Positions 29,131 to 41,011 of a stretch of 64,000 nucleotides of DNA are shown piece by piece. The translations under genes were made by a program, and so were the position numbers. The notes below the pieces were generated by a model. The model was not told the DNA's origin. It searched no databases and saw nothing but the letters and a program-made list of their open reading frames with translations. Each line of letters opens with the position of its first letter. Position 1 is the first letter of the stretch. Origin of the DNA: Proteobacteria bacterium DTSAM18 (GTDB taxonomy: Bacteria > Myxococcota_A > UBA796 > GCA-2862545); NCBI GenBank assembly GCA_028767165.1, contig JARACJ010000010.1, forward strand, positions 62,001 through 126,000. The letters are read 5' to 3'.

Positions 29131-29159
29131 GAGGTAGTGCAGCACCCCGGATCGGTCAA
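29131..29159 (-). promoter_or_regulatory. Candidate gltA promoter
   Basis: On the minus strand TTGACC (29154-29159) and TACCTC (29131-29136) are 17 nt apart. The -10 resembles the TACCTG seen before the siderophore operon. Confidence 0.4.
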
Positions 29160-29433
29160 GCAGCCACGATCCCTCTGAACCAAGCAAACGCCGCAGGTTC
29201 CCTCAGGAATCGCGGCAGGTCAACAGGTCGTGACGACTTCGGAACATCAGGCAGTTCGATGCACCGTTCTCGCGTGTCGCTTCCCTGCCCTTCCACCGCA
29301 CACTGGCTCGCGAACGTGTGAATGCAGCCGCTCCACACGGATCCCGCGCCCCGCGTCGGGCCGTCCGCCACAATGCGATCACCCATCAGGTACCGGCCAC
29401 GGCGAGGATACCCGTCGCCCCCCAAGAACAACG
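29160..29433. other. Upstream region of gltA with no clear gene
   Basis: About 270 bp between the gltA promoter candidate and the sdhB terminator. A 76-codon minus-strand frame (start 29386) lacks a convincing SD and known motifs, so I do not call it. No repeat or strong hairpin is visible. Confidence 0.4.
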
Positions 29434-29455
29434 AAGGCCGCCCGAAGGCGGCCTT
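29422..29455 (-). terminator. Intrinsic terminator of the sdh operon
   Basis: AAGGCCGCC/GGCGGCCTT with a CGAA loop (29434-29455) is followed on the minus strand by CGTTG and TTCTTGGG. It lies 20 bp beyond the sdhB stop. Confidence 0.85.
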
Positions 29456-29475
29456 TCAAACCCGAAAACCGGGTC

Positions 29476-30222
29476 TCAGCGAGCGCGCATCGCGGCGGTG
29501 CGCAGATCCCGGTTGAGCTTGGCGATGAAGTTCACGCCGATGCCCTTGGGACAGGCAGCCTCGCATTCGGAGTAGTTGCGGCAGGCACCGAAACCCTCCT
29601 CGTCGTGCTGGGCGATCATGTCGAGCACGCGGGCATCCTTCTGGGCGCCACCCTGGGGCAGCATGTTCAGGTGGGACACCTTGGCGGACGTGAACAGCAT
29701 GGCGGATGCGTTGGGGCAAGCGGCCACGCAGGCACCACAGCCGATGCAGGTCGCGGCGTCCATGGCCTCGTCCGCGACGTCCTTGCCGATGGGCATGGCG
29801 TTGGCGTCGGGGGCCGAACCCACGCGAGCGGTGACGAAACCGCCGGCACCGATGATGCGATCGAAAGCGGAACGATCGACCATCAGGTCCTTGATGACGG
29901 GGAACGCCTTGGCGCGGAAGGGCTCGATGGTGATGGTGTCACCGTCGTTGAAGGAACGCATGTGCAGCTGGCACAGCGTGCTCCGCTGACCCATGCCGTG
30001 GGGAATGCCGTTCACGACGGCGCCACACATGCCGCAGATGCCCTCGCGACAGTCGCTGTCGAAGGCAACCACGGACTTGCTCTCCGCCTCGAGGCTGACG
30101 TTGACCACGTCGAGCATCTCGAGGAAGGACATCGCCGGGGTGACCTCGACGTTCGGGAACTCCTGGAAGGAGCCCTTGTCGCCGGGACCATTCTGACGCC
30201 AGATCCGAAGGTTGACCTTCAT
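29476..30222 (-). CDS. sdhB: Succinate dehydrogenase / fumarate reductase iron-sulfur subunit
   Basis: The 248-residue subunit carries electrons from the flavoprotein to quinone. The [2Fe-2S] ligands are in [11 protein letters not shown], and the [4Fe-4S] and [3Fe-4S] ligands in [13 protein letters not shown] and [14 protein letters not shown]. The ATG overlaps the sdhA stop by 4 bp. The sequence type goes with the fused cytochrome b of Bacillus/Chlorobi-like complexes rather than the E. coli four-subunit form. Confidence 0.96.
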   Translation of the reverse strand: MKVNLRIWRQNGPGDKGSFQEFPNVEVTPAMSFLEMLDVVNVSLEAESKSVVAFDSDCREGICGMCGAVVNGIPHGMGQRSTLCQLHMRSFNDGDTITIEPFRAKAFPVIKDLMVDRSAFDRIIGAGGFVTARVGSAPDANAMPIGKDVADEAMDAATCIGCGACVAACPNASAMLFTSAKVSHLNMLPQGGAQKDARVLDMIAQHDEEGFGACRNYSECEAACPKGIGVNFIAKLNRDLRTAAMRAR

Positions 30223-32132
30223 TTGTAGCTCCGCTGGCTGGGCTTGACGTAGTTGAACTCAAGCGGCTCGATGTGACGGGTGGGCACGTTGCCCTCGCCG
30301 GTGTACTCCCACACGGCGCCGTGACAGAAGTTCTCGTCGTCGCGCTTGGCCTCGCCTTCCTCGGTGACGTGCTCCAGGCGGAAGTGGGCGCCACAGGACT
30401 CGTCACGGGTGAGGGCGTCGCGCACGAGCACCTCGGAGAACTCGATGAAGTCGGCCACGCGACCGGCCTTCTCGAGGGACATGTTCAGCTCGGCGCCGGT
30501 GCCGGGAACGGAGACCTCCTTCCAGAAGCGCTCCTTGATCTCGGGGATCAGCTCGAGCGCCTCCTTGAGGCCTTCCTCGGTGCGGGCCATGCCGGAACGG
30601 TCCCAGACGACCTTGCCGAGCTCGCGGTGGAGGGTCTCGGCGGGGGTGTTGCCACCCACGGACAGCAGGGCGTCGAGGCGGCCGCGGACCTCGCCTTCGA
30701 TCTGGTCGAACTCGGGCGTGTTGGTGTCGCGGAAGCCTGCGGTCTCACCGGCAAGGAAGTCGCCGATGGTGTAGGGCAGGACGAAGTAGCCGTCTGCCAG
30801 ACCCTGCATCAGGGCGGATGCACCCAGGCGGTTGGCGCCGTGATCGGAGAAGTTGGCCTCACCGATGGCGTACAGACCGGGCACGGTGGTCATCAGGTTG
30901 TAGTCGACCCACAGACCGCCCATCGTGTAGTGGGAGGCGGGGTAGATCTTCATGGGCGTCTTCAGCGGGTGGTCACCCGTGATGCGCTCGTACATCTCGA
31001 ACAGGTTGCCGTAGCGATCCATGACCGCATCAGCGCCGAGACGCTGGATGGCGTCGGCGAAGTCGAGGTAGACACCCTGACCGCCCTCGACCACGGTGTG
31101 GCCGGCGTCGATCATCTTCTTGGCGGCGCGGGAAGCCACGTCGCGGGGCACCAGGTTGCCGAAGGTCGGGTACATGCGCTCGAGGTAGTAGTCGCGCTCG
31201 TCCTCGGGAATCTGGCTCGGGGCACGGAAGTCGCCCTTCTTCTTGGGGACCCACACACGACCATCGTTGCGCAGCGACTCACTCATCAGGGTGAGCTTGG
31301 ACTGATGGGTGCCGTGCACCGGCAGGCAGGTGGGGTGGATCTGCGTGAAGCAGGGGTTGGCGAATGCCGCGCCGCGCTTGTACGCACGCCAGGTGGCGGT
31401 GACGTTGCAGCCCTTGGCGTTCGTGGACAGGTAGAACACGTTGCCGTAGCCGCCGGACGCCAGCACGACCGCATCCGCGGCGTGACGGGTGATCTCGCCG
31501 GTGAGCAGGTTGCGGACGATGATGCCCTTGGCCTTGCCGTCGATCTTGACGATGTCGAGCATCTCGGAGCGGGTGTTCAGCTTGACCTTGCCTGCGGCCA
31601 CCTGCTCCTGGAGTGCCTGGTAGGCACCGAGCAGCAGCTGCTGGCCGGTCTGGCCCTTGGCGTAGAAGGTACGGGACACGAGGGCGCCACCGAAGGAGCG
31701 GTTGGCGAGCATGCCGCCGTACTCACGCGCGAAGGGCACGCCCTGTGCGACGCACTGGTCGATGATGTTCACGGACACCTGGGCCAGACGGTAGACGTTG
31801 GCCTCGCGGGCGCGGAAGTCGCCGCCCTTGACGGTGTCGTAGAACAGACGCCAGACGGAGTCGCCGTCGTTCTGGTAGTTCTTCGCCGCGTTGATGCCGC
31901 CCTGGGCCGCGATGGAGTGTGCGCGACGGGCGGAGTCCTGGAAGCAGAACGCCTCGACGTTGTAGCCGAGCTGCGCCAGGGTGGCGGAAGCGGAAGCGCC
32001 GGCCAGGCCGGTGCCGACCACGATGACCTTGTACTTGCGCTTGTTTGCGGGGTTCACCAGCCGGATGCTCTGCCGGTGACGATCCCAGGCGGTTTCAATC
32101 GGTCCACCAGGGACCTTGGAGTCGAGCTTCAT
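30219..32132 (-). CDS. sdhA: Succinate dehydrogenase / fumarate reductase flavoprotein subunit
   Basis: The 637-residue subunit oxidises succinate with covalently bound [23 protein letters not shown] is the Rossmann fold, and His72 in [16 protein letters not shown] is the expected flavin attachment site. [18 protein letters not shown] and [20 protein letters not shown] belong to the substrate domain. GAGGT precedes the ATG. The 78-bp gap to sdhC contains a small hairpin GGCACC/GGTGCC (32161-32175) that may tune expression within the operon. Confidence 0.97.
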   Translation of the reverse strand: MKLDSKVPGGPIETAWDRHRQSIRLVNPANKRKYKVIVVGTGLAGASASATLAQLGYNVEAFCFQDSARRAHSIAAQGGINAAKNYQNDGDSVWRLFYDTVKGGDFRAREANVYRLAQVSVNIIDQCVAQGVPFAREYGGMLANRSFGGALVSRTFYAKGQTGQQLLLGAYQALQEQVAAGKVKLNTRSEMLDIVKIDGKAKGIIVRNLLTGEITRHAADAVVLASGGYGNVFYLSTNAKGCNVTATWRAYKRGAAFANPCFTQIHPTCLPVHGTHQSKLTLMSESLRNDGRVWVPKKKGDFRAPSQIPEDERDYYLERMYPTFGNLVPRDVASRAAKKMIDAGHTVVEGGQGVYLDFADAIQRLGADAVMDRYGNLFEMYERITGDHPLKTPMKIYPASHYTMGGLWVDYNLMTTVPGLYAIGEANFSDHGANRLGASALMQGLADGYFVLPYTIGDFLAGETAGFRDTNTPEFDQIEGEVRGRLDALLSVGGNTPAETLHRELGKVVWDRSGMARTEEGLKEALELIPEIKERFWKEVSVPGTGAELNMSLEKAGRVADFIEFSEVLVRDALTRDESCGAHFRLEHVTEEGEAKRDDENFCHGAVWEYTGEGNVPTRHIEPLEFNYVKPSQRSYK

Positions 32133-32210
32133 GACCTCACCTTGTGGTCAGGGGAGACGCGGCACCCGAGGTGCCCCCGCCTCCTTCAGCGAAAGAGGAC
32201 GCGGACCGAA

Positions 32211-32891
32211 TCAGCCGAGAAGGCCGAGCAGACCGGCGAGAGCGATGATGATGTTGCCACCTGCGGTGACCACGGCCAGGCCGATGCCGGCATTGCGCCA
32301 GGCGTTCCACTGGGCGGGATCCGCACCGAGGGTCTTCGCGCCGGAGAAGATGCCGTGGAACAGGTGCATGCCCAGCGCGATGTTGGCCAGGATGTACAGG
32401 CCGCCCACCAGGTAGTTGCCCTTGAAGCCCACCACGAGGTTGTGGAACGCGTTCGACTGGTTGAAGTTCGCGCCGTCCGGGTGGACCCAACCGGTGGTGA
32501 AGTGGGCCAGGTGGAACAGGAGGAACAGCAGGATGACGACACCGCCGATCGCCATGAAGCGCGCGGTGTAGCCGCTCGCCTGGCTCTGCAGGCCGCCGGC
32601 GTAGCGGTTGGGACGGGCACCGACGTTGAGCTTCGTGAGGGACTTGGCTGCCCAGATGTGCGCCACGATGGCGGCGATCATGAGCAGGCGGAAGGCCCAC
32701 AGGAACTCGGGCGATGCACCAAAGCCGGACTGGATCCAGTGGGCGTAGTGATCGAACTCTTCCGCGCCCAGGAAGACGAGGAGGTTTCCGGTCATGTGCA
32801 CAAAGACAAAGCCCACCATGATGAGCCCCGTCACGGCCATCACGACCTTCTTTCCGACGGTGGAACTGGTGAGCGTAGCAACGGCGCCCAT
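32211..32891 (-). CDS. sdhC: Succinate dehydrogenase cytochrome b subunit (fused SdhC type)
   Basis: The 226-residue protein has about five transmembrane helices and His residues suited to bind two b hemes (VFVHMTGNLLVF, LLMIAAIVAHIWAA, LFHLAHFTTGW, GMHLFHGIFSG). It anchors SdhAB and passes electrons to quinone. I start at ATG 32891 (GGAG 7 nt upstream). It is the first gene of sdhCAB; the leader contains a hairpin GGCCCC/GGGGCC at 32922-32940, which may be regulatory. Confidence 0.93.
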   Translation of the reverse strand: MGAVATLTSSTVGKKVVMAVTGLIMVGFVFVHMTGNLLVFLGAEEFDHYAHWIQSGFGASPEFLWAFRLLMIAAIVAHIWAAKSLTKLNVGARPNRYAGGLQSQASGYTARFMAIGGVVILLFLLFHLAHFTTGWVHPDGANFNQSNAFHNLVVGFKGNYLVGGLYILANIALGMHLFHGIFSGAKTLGADPAQWNAWRNAGIGLAVVTAGGNIIIALAGLLGLLG

Positions 32892-32984
32892 GACAACTCC
32901 GAGGGTTTGGGATGTTGGGTAGGCCCCTACGGTGGGGGCCACGTCGGCGTCACCGTACAAAGCGGCGCCGGCCAGGGAAAGTCA

Positions 32985-33023
32985 AAAACCCCTTGCCCGC
33001 CAAGGCGTCGGGGAAGGGGTTTT
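32985..33023 (-). terminator. Intrinsic terminator of metK
   Basis: AAAACCCCTT pairs with AAGGGGTTTT and the loop has an inner CCCG/CGGG stem. The minus strand runs into TTTTTGAC. It lies 32 bp past the metK stop. Confidence 0.85.
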
Positions 33024-33054
33024 CTATAAGCTGTTCTCGACGGCTATGCCTGTC

Positions 33055-34227
33055 TCACACCAGGGCCGATGCGAGGAACGACTTGATCTTGTCGACCATG
33101 TTGACCTGCTCCCAGGGGAAGCCGTTACGACCGAAGTGGCCGTGCGCCGCCGTGGCCTTGTAGATGGGCCGACGAAGGTCGAGGTGGGCGATCAGGCCAT
33201 TGGGCGTGAGGGGGAACAGGGCCCGCACACACTCGGTGAGGCGCTCGTCGGAGACCTTGCCGGTGCCGTAGGAGTCGACCATGACGGAGACGGGCTCCGC
33301 GACGCCGATGGCGTAGGCCACCTGCACCAGGGCGCGCTCGGCGTAGCCGGACGCCACGAGGTTCTTCGCGATGTAGCGACCCATGTAGGCTGCGGAGCGG
33401 TCGACCTTGGTGGGATCCTTGCCGGAGAAGGCACCACCACCGTGGGAGCCGTGGCCACCGTAGGTGTCGACGATGATCTTGCGACCGGTGAGGCCGGCAT
33501 CACCCATCGGGCCACCGATGACGAAGCGACCGGTGGGGTTGATGTGGTAGATGGTGCGGTCGTCGAGCAGCTCGCTGGGGAACACCGCCCGCACCACGTG
33601 CTCGATGACGTCGCGCTGGATCTGGGCGTGCTCGATGCCGTCCTCGTGCTGCGTGGACACGACGACGGTGTGGATACGAGCGGGCTTGCCGTCGATGTAC
33701 TCCACGGTGACCTGGGTCTTGCCATCGGGGCGGAGGTACGCGAGCGTGCCATCACGACGCACCTGGGACAGGCGCTCGGACAGACGGTGGGCGTAGTAGA
33801 TGCTCATGGGCATCAGCGCCTCGGTCTCGTCGCAGGCGTAGCCGAACATCATGCCCTGGTCGCCGGCACCGGCCTCGCTGTGCAGGCCCTCACCCTCGTC
33901 GACGCCCTGGGCGATGTCGGGGCTCTGCTGCTCGACCGCCACGATCACGCCACAGGTGTTGGCATCGAAGCCCATGTCCGAGCTGACGTAGCCGACCTTG
34001 CGGATCGTATCGCGGACGATCGTGGGGTAGTCGACATGACCGTGGGCCGTGATCTCACCGGAGATGAGCACGAGGCCGGTCTTCACCGAGGTCTCACAGG
34101 CGACGCGGGCATGGGGGTCCTGTGCCAGCCAGGCATCGAGGATCGCATCCGAGATGTTGTCGCAGATCTTGTCGGGGTGACCTTCGGTCACGGACTCCGA
34201 GGTGAAGAGGTAGTTCTTCATGGCCAT
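33055..34227 (-). CDS. metK: S-adenosylmethionine synthetase
   Basis: The 390-residue enzyme makes SAM from methionine and ATP. It has [16 protein letters not shown] at the N-terminus, [15 protein letters not shown] and the [19 protein letters not shown] block. GGAGG lies 10 nt before ATG 34227; a second ATG two codons in is less well placed. No SAM riboswitch pattern is seen in the 240-bp upstream region. Confidence 0.98.
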   Translation of the reverse strand: MAMKNYLFTSESVTEGHPDKICDNISDAILDAWLAQDPHARVACETSVKTGLVLISGEITAHGHVDYPTIVRDTIRKVGYVSSDMGFDANTCGVIVAVEQQSPDIAQGVDEGEGLHSEAGAGDQGMMFGYACDETEALMPMSIYYAHRLSERLSQVRRDGTLAYLRPDGKTQVTVEYIDGKPARIHTVVVSTQHEDGIEHAQIQRDVIEHVVRAVFPSELLDDRTIYHINPTGRFVIGGPMGDAGLTGRKIIVDTYGGHGSHGGGAFSGKDPTKVDRSAAYMGRYIAKNLVASGYAERALVQVAYAIGVAEPVSVMVDSYGTGKVSDERLTECVRALFPLTPNGLIAHLDLRRPIYKATAAHGHFGRNGFPWEQVNMVDKIKSFLASALV

Positions 34228-34438
34228 GTTGGATTCGCCTCCACAGACACTGCCGATCGTCGTGGGCAGGGTCGGGGTGGTGTATCACAGGCGCACCATA
34301 CGGCAACACGTCAGGACGCTGCCAAGACGGGGAAACGGGCCTGCCCCATGGGTATCCGACGACCGTCGAACCACCCTGGCACAGACCCGCTCTCATCCCG
34401 GATCGGGCACTGGTCCGTGCCAGCGCCCATCTCTGGTC

Positions 34439-34463
34439 GGAGAGGAGGGAGTCCCTCCCCTCC
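34439..34463 (-). terminator. Hairpin after hpf
   Basis: GGAG-A-GGAGGG and CCCTCC-C-CTCC pair with one mismatch around a 3-nt loop, just past the hpf stop. There is no U-tract, so strength is uncertain. Confidence 0.45.
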
Positions 34464-34471
34464 CCTGCACA

Positions 34472-34873
34472 TCATTCGGCCTCGAACTCGGCCTCTCCCT
34501 GCTCGTCGGTGTGGACGGGACCATCGGGCCAGAAGCCGTCGTCCTTGAAGGCGGGACCCTCCTGCTGACGGGAGACGCGGCGGTCCTTCGCGCGACGGAG
34601 GGCGTTCTCGAGGGTGTGGAACGCGCGATCCATGGCGGTGCGCAGATCCTCATCGGCGTCCTTCGCCACGTAGGTCTGGCCACGGGTGGTGACCGTGAGC
34701 TCGACCTCGGTGATTCCGTGGGTACGGTGCTCGCCGCCATGCTCGAGGGTGCACACCAGGTGACCTTCGGCAGCAGGATCGAGGAAGCGCTCCAGCTTCT
34801 GGTAGAGCGCGCTGGCGCGGCGACGAACTTCTTCCTTGGGCTTCAGTTGCTTGAACGTGACATCGAGCTGCAT
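34472..34873 (-). CDS. hpf: Ribosome hibernation promoting factor (HPF/RaiA family)
   Basis: The 133-residue product begins MQLDVTFKQLKPKEEVRRRA and has the double-stranded RNA-binding-like fold of S30AE proteins (HGITEVELTVTTRGQTYVAK). It has an extra acidic tail of about 25 residues (HTDEQGEAEFEAE). Such factors bind the ribosomal A/P sites and hold 70S or 100S ribosomes inactive in stationary phase. This is longer than short HPF (95) but lacks the long-form dimerisation domain. GGGAGG precedes ATG 34873. Confidence 0.9.
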   Translation of the reverse strand: MQLDVTFKQLKPKEEVRRRASALYQKLERFLDPAAEGHLVCTLEHGGEHRTHGITEVELTVTTRGQTYVAKDADEDLRTAMDRAFHTLENALRRAKDRRVSRQQEGPAFKDDGFWPDGPVHTDEQGEAEFEAE

Positions 34874-35160
34874 GCAGCCTCCCTTCACACACCGGGATCG
34901 CACGACACGGCGGCGATCCGGCAGGTTGTCGCCTTGGTACACCCGACGGAACGGAGGTACCCCACCCCACCCACGGCGACCTTCGGAAGGTCGTCGTGGA
35001 TGGGAGATCGGATATGCCTGGCTTCTGATTCCAGCCTGCACATACATGCTCTTCCGGGCCCAAGCATTGATGGGCTCACAAGGAAGTGCGTTGCTGGCGA
35101 ACGTCACAGGCACATCAAGAACCTACCCCGGGCCCTGAACCGGTGACAAGCCGGTGACAC
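34874..35160. other. Long leader/intergenic region upstream of hpf
   Basis: No gene is evident. A near-perfect 14-bp hairpin (CCACGGCGACCTTC/GGAAGGTCGTCGTGG, 34971-34999) lies about 100 bp upstream of hpf. Two direct copies of CCGGTGACA occur at 35140-35148 and 35151-35159, one helical turn apart, just outside the pyrG terminator. These may be a structured leader and an operator for hpf. Confidence 0.4.
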
Positions 35161-35196
35161 AACAAAACGCCCCGGCGAGCAGCCAGGGCGTTTGTT
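35161..35196 (-). terminator. Intrinsic terminator of pyrG
   Basis: AACAAAACGCCC pairs with GGGCGTTTGTT (one bulge). The minus strand continues GTTTTGTTGTG. It lies about 84 bp past the pyrG stop. Confidence 0.75.
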
Positions 35197-35279
35197 GTAG
35201 GTACTATGCCGGATTCAGAGGCCCTGGATCCGGCTTTTCAGCGTACCGCCGACCGGGGCCGGCGAGACGACGCGGGGCG

Positions 35280-36939
<1,660 letters not shown>

Positions 36940-36987
36940 GAGCCTGCAGACTACGCTGCATCGCTCGCATGTGGGAGGGCACACGTC

Positions 36988-37033
36988 CCAAGAAAGAGAG
37001 ACGCCGCCGTCTCGGAGGGTCCGAGAGGCGGCG
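36988..37033 (-). terminator. Intrinsic terminator of rplM-rpsI
   Basis: CGCCGCCGTCTCGGA and TCCGAGAGGCGGCG pair with one G-G mismatch. On the minus strand TCTCTCTTTCTTGGG follows, starting 22 bp past the rpsI stop. Confidence 0.85.
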
Positions 37034-37054
37034 ACAGTTGCTCCATGCTGAGGA

Positions 37055-37450
37055 TCAGCGCTTGGAGAACTGGAAGCTGCGGCGTGCACCGGCCTTGCCG
37101 TACTTCTTACGCTCGACCATGCGGGAGTCGCGGGTCAGGAAGCCGAGGGGCTTCAGGCGAGCGCGGAAGTCAGGGTTGACCTCGAGCAGGGCGCGGGAGA
37201 TGCCGAGACGGATGGCACCGGCCTGGCCGGTCATGCCGCCACCCTTGACGTTCACGATGACGTCGAACTGGCCGGCGACCTCGCAGATGTCCAGGGGACG
37301 GAGGAGATCCATACGAAGGATCTCACGGGGCATGTAGACCTCGAGGGGACGGCCGTTGGCCACCACCTTGCCGGTTCCGGGACGGAGGTACACGCGAGCG
37401 GTGGAGGTCTTCCGACGCCCGGTTCCGTAGAACTGAGTAATCTGAGCCAT
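37055..37450 (-). CDS. rpsI: 30S ribosomal protein S9
   Basis: The 131-residue S9 protein starts [20 protein letters not shown] and ends in the basic tail [17 protein letters not shown], which reaches the P site of the ribosome. It follows rplM with an 8-bp gap, the usual L13-S9 pair. Length and motifs are standard. Confidence 0.98.
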   Translation of the reverse strand: MAQITQFYGTGRRKTSTARVYLRPGTGKVVANGRPLEVYMPREILRMDLLRPLDICEVAGQFDVIVNVKGGGMTGQAGAIRLGISRALLEVNPDFRARLKPLGFLTRDSRMVERKKYGKAGARRSFQFSKR

Positions 37451-37458
37451 GTTCTATC

Positions 37459-37893
37459 TCACAGGACGTTGGGCATGGGGGCAGGCTGCTGGGCGGCGTG
37501 GGGGTGCTCCTCGCCTCCGTACACCTTGAGCTTCTTGATGATCTGCCGGGAGAGCCGGTTCTTGGGCAGCATGCCCTTGACGGCCTGCACGATCATCCGC
37601 TCGGGGTCCTCTTCGCGCACGGTGCGTGCGTCGATGGACTTCAGGCCACCCATGTAGCCGGAGTAGCGGTGGTAGTGCTTGGCATCGATCTTGGAGCCAG
37701 TAAGGTTGACCTTGGATGCGTTGATGACGATCACGAAGTCGCCGGTATCCACATGAGGCGTGAAGGTCGCCTTGTGCTTGCCGCGAAGGATCGTTGCAAT
37801 CCGGGTAGCCAGACGGCCGAGGTTGTAGCCAGATGCGTCGACGACGTACCAGTTGGCCTGCACCTCACCGGGCTTTGCCGAGTAGGTTCGCAT
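37459..37893 (-). CDS. rplM: 50S ribosomal protein L13
   Basis: The 144-residue L13 protein contains [52 protein letters not shown] and [20 protein letters not shown]. It is the first gene of the L13-S9 operon and lies about 48 nt downstream of the predicted transcription start. Confidence 0.98.
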   Translation of the reverse strand: MRTYSAKPGEVQANWYVVDASGYNLGRLATRIATILRGKHKATFTPHVDTGDFVIVINASKVNLTGSKIDAKHYHRYSGYMGGLKSIDARTVREEDPERMIVQAVKGMLPKNRLSRQIIKKLKVYGGEEHPHAAQQPAPMPNVL

Positions 37894-37947
37894 GGAATCA
37901 CCAGAAAATGTTCAGTGAGCCTGTTGATCGGACTCACAAGCCCTCGC

Positions 37948-37976
37948 CAAATAGTGCGTGCCTCGCAAGGTGTCAA
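37948..37976 (-). promoter_or_regulatory. Sigma-70 promoter of rplM-rpsI
   Basis: On the minus strand a perfect TTGACA (37971-37976) is followed after exactly 17 nt by TATTTG (37948-37953). This is the best -35 with correct spacing seen in the window. Confidence 0.7.
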
Positions 37977-38051
37977 GCAGTCCACGGCGATCTCGGGATC
38001 CATTCTGGCCAAGGGTCTGCAAGGGGCCTCCTACGCTCTCGCGAAGGATGG

Positions 38052-38084
38052 CCAAGAACGACGAAAGACCCCCGTAGGGGCCTT
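38052..38084 (-). terminator. Intrinsic terminator of the Asp-box lipoprotein gene
   Basis: AAGACCCC/GGGGCCTT with a CGTA loop (one mismatch, 38065-38084) is followed on the minus strand by TCGTCG and TTCTTGG. Confidence 0.7.
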
Positions 38085-38138
38085 CCATGGGCCATCAGGA
38101 GAGGAGCTCCCCTCCCGTGGCGCCGCAGGGGCGAAGGG

Positions 38139-39713
38139 TCACTGACCCTGTGCCTCTGCCTCCTGGGCCGCGAGGATGTCCTCGAGGGCCTGCACGTCGC
38201 TCAGGGTGTCGACACCCATGCCCACCTCCACCTCGGAGAAGAAGATGTTGGAGACGCCGCGGCGACCATCCTCCCACGCGGTGTAGACCTTGCCCTCACG
38301 GACCACGATGGAGTGGTTCAGCGCGTAGGAGCTGGCCTCGAAGGAGGAGTCGAGACGGTAGTCCTCGGCGGAGAACTCGGGCTCCTCGGCGGAGAGGTCC
38401 ATGTAGTTGTAGACCAGCTCGTTCAGCGTGGAGTCGGGATCGTGGCGGTAGTCCTGCCACGCGACGACCAGGTGGTCGCCACCGATCGCGATCTTCGGGC
38501 GGGCGGCGTTTGCCTGGCCCTTGGGGGAGCGATCGACACGCTCTGGCTCGCCGACGACCTCACCGGCCACGACCTTCGCGTAGAAGATGTCGTAGGCGCC
38601 GTTGCGGGCGTCCTGCCAGGCGATGTGTGCGGTGTCACCCTCGACCACGATGTCGGGGTTGAGGGACTCGTGGAAGCCGGGGCCGTTGTCGCCGACGTCG
38701 ACGCGGACGGCGTCCTCGAGCCAGGTCAGACCGCCATCGACGGAGTAGTTGATGAAGATGTCGCGGGCCTCACCACCACGGTTGTCGTGCCAGACGACGT
38801 AGACGTGGTTGTCGGAGGCGGCCAGACGGGGCTGGAAGGAGTAGTGCTCACCCTCGTCGTCGCCGACGTCGATGCGGCGCTCGGGGTTGAAGGCCGCGCC
38901 ACCGTTGCCGGAGAAGGCGTAGTAGATGTCCTGGCGACCCTGGTTGCGCATGTCCTCGTAGGCCACGTGCAGACGACCGGAGCCGAAGGCCATGGACTGG
39001 TTGCCGGACCATGCGAGGCCTGCACCACCCTCACGGGCGCCGGAGACGCGCACGGGCTCGGCGAAGGTCATGCCGCCGTCGTTGGAGGCGGAGACGTAGA
39101 CGTCCGGCGGACCCTCGACCTGGTCGAACCAGGACACGAAGATGCGGGCGTTGGCGCCGTTGTTCTGGGCCAGGAGGACCTGGGGGTTCAGGGAGATGAA
39201 GTTGCCATCGGGGTCGTCGTCGACCGCGACGTCCTCGGGCATCCAGGTGGCACCGTTGTCCTGGGAGGCCTGGAAGCGGATGTTCTTGTAGCCGGTGATG
39301 CCGTCACGGGTGTCTTCCCATGCGACGAACACCTTGTTGCCGAAGCAGTCCATGTCGGGGCTGGAGGCATCGCCACCGCCCTGCTTCACGACGTAGGGAT
39401 CGGGGGTGAAGAACATCCGATCCTCGAGCTCCTGACCGGAGGTCGCATCGACGCGGCCGGTCTCGGTCTCGCCGGCGCTCAGGAAGACGTCCTCGAAGGC
39501 CTCCTTCTTGGAGATGAAGGAGACCAGGGCGCCCTTGTTGTTGACGCACAGCTGGGGGTCGATGGCCTCGAGGAGGACAGCACCCTCGGCCTGGTAGCCG
39601 TCGACCTGCTGATCGAGGTTGAGGCACTCGAGGCAGACCCGATCTTCGATTCCACCACCGTTATCACACGCTGCAAGGGCGCTGAGCGCCAGGACCGCAG
39701 AGATGCGCTTCAT
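38139..39713 (-). CDS. Lipoprotein with sialidase-like (Asp-box) beta-propeller
   Basis: The 524-residue product has a lipoprotein signal ending ALAAC (Cys about 16). Several Asp-box-like repeats follow (SQDNGATWMP, SNDGGMTFAE, SVDGGLTWLE), alternating with VFVAWEDTRDG, VYVVWHDNRGG, AHIAWQDARNG and YTAWEDGRRG repeats. These form a six- or seven-bladed propeller as in exosialidase-like proteins. The catalytic Arg triad of true sialidases cannot be assigned, so binding or another role is as likely. GGAG precedes the ATG. Confidence 0.75.
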   Translation of the reverse strand: MKRISAVLALSALAACDNGGGIEDRVCLECLNLDQQVDGYQAEGAVLLEAIDPQLCVNNKGALVSFISKKEAFEDVFLSAGETETGRVDATSGQELEDRMFFTPDPYVVKQGGGDASSPDMDCFGNKVFVAWEDTRDGITGYKNIRFQASQDNGATWMPEDVAVDDDPDGNFISLNPQVLLAQNNGANARIFVSWFDQVEGPPDVYVSASNDGGMTFAEPVRVSGAREGGAGLAWSGNQSMAFGSGRLHVAYEDMRNQGRQDIYYAFSGNGGAAFNPERRIDVGDDEGEHYSFQPRLAASDNHVYVVWHDNRGGEARDIFINYSVDGGLTWLEDAVRVDVGDNGPGFHESLNPDIVVEGDTAHIAWQDARNGAYDIFYAKVVAGEVVGEPERVDRSPKGQANAARPKIAIGGDHLVVAWQDYRHDPDSTLNELVYNYMDLSAEEPEFSAEDYRLDSSFEASSYALNHSIVVREGKVYTAWEDGRRGVSNIFFSEVEVGMGVDTLSDVQALEDILAAQEAEAQGQ

Positions 39714-39862
39714 CTTGTCTCCACCAGAGAGGAAATTTGCGTCGTATTGTACCTGCTGTGTGTCGGGCCCGCATCACAATCTTCTGGTTTCCAACCTCTT
39801 GACGCCGACCGGGAGTGTGGTAGCTAGAGCCGACCCCCACGCGCCCCCCGGAGCGAGACGCC

Positions 39863-40156
<294 letters not shown>

Positions 40157-40178
40157 GTCCCGCCCTCGAAACAACCGG

Positions 40179-40216
40179 CACCCGCTCCCATCTGGGGCGG
40201 GTGTCGTGGTTCTTGG
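40179..40216 (+). terminator. Intrinsic terminator of the FYDLN gene
   Basis: CACCCGCTCC (40179-40188) pairs with GGGGCGGGTG (40194-40203). It is followed by TCGTGG and TTCTTGGGG. Confidence 0.75.
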
Positions 40217-40240
40217 GGCAGCTCGAGGAGCCAGGCCGGA

Positions 40241-41011
40241 TCAGCGGCGGGGGCCGTCCCCGTACTCCACCTCGACCAGCGTGAGACCTCCGGGCGGTGC
40301 CGTTCGCCCGGCCCGCTGACGCGGCGCCCCCGCGAGCAGCTCGACGAACTGGTCGGGGTGTCGCTTGCCGAGCCCCACCTCCTGCAGAGTGCCGGCGAGG
40401 ATGCGCACCATGTGCCGCAGGAATCCGTTGCCTTCGATCTCGAAGTGCAGCAGCTCGCCGTCCCGGACGATGCGAGCCTGCTGGACGATGCGGATCGGGT
40501 GGGTGGATGCGCAGCCCACCGCCCGGAAGGCGGTGAAGTCGTGCTTGCCGGCAAGGTGCGTGACCGCCCGCTCCATGGCCTCGACGTCCAGGGGACGGAT
40601 CTGGTGCCACACACGGCCATCGAGGAACGGGCTGCGGGCGGGCCGGACGAGCCATGTGTAGCGGTACATCTTGCGGATGACCCAGCGCCGGGCGTCGAAG
40701 TCGGCCGGCACCTGCTCCGCACGGACCACCGCGATGGCGCGCGGCAGGTAGGCGTTCAGGCCGTCACGGATCGCACGCATGTGCCGCTGCACGTGGGTGT
40801 CGAAGTGACAGGTCTGGCCGAGGGCGTGCACGCCGGCATCGGTGCGGCCGGATCCGTGCACCGTGATGGGGTGACCCTGCAGACGCTCGAGCGCCCCCTC
40901 CAGCTCTGACTGGATGGAGGCGCCCTGGGGTTGTCGCTGCCAGCCGACGAAGTCGGTGCCGTCGTACGCGACCGTGAGCTTCCACCGGGTGGTGGTGGGC
41001 TCCTGCTGCAC
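40241..41011 (-). CDS. truA: tRNA pseudouridine(38-40) synthase
   Basis: The 256-residue enzyme isomerises uridines 38-40 in tRNA anticodon arms. The catalytic Asp lies in GSGRTDAGVHALGQ. Other blocks are LTVAYDGTDFVGWQRQPQG and GNGFLRHMVRILAGTL. The GTG start directly abuts the TGA of the upstream 837-residue gene (TGAGTG), suggesting coupled translation. A catalytically dead Asd homologue lies just beyond, as in the usg-truA arrangement of other proteobacteria. Confidence 0.96.
   Translation of the reverse strand: MQQEPTTTRWKLTVAYDGTDFVGWQRQPQGASIQSELEGALERLQGHPITVHGSGRTDAGVHALGQTCHFDTHVQRHMRAIRDGLNAYLPRAIAVVRAEQVPADFDARRWVIRKMYRYTWLVRPARSPFLDGRVWHQIRPLDVEAMERAVTHLAGKHDFTAFRAVGCASTHPIRIVQQARIVRDGELLHFEIEGNGFLRHMVRILAGTLQEVGLGKRHPDQFVELLAGAPRQRAGRTAPPGGLTLVEVEYGDGPRR

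Noticed and set aside
29156-29386. 76-codon minus-strand frame between gltA and sdhB
   Set aside because: Weak SD, no motif, and it overlaps the gltA promoter candidate.
34228-34438. Possible SAM riboswitch upstream of metK
   Set aside because: No conserved SAM-I, SAM-II or SAM-III core pattern was found in the region.
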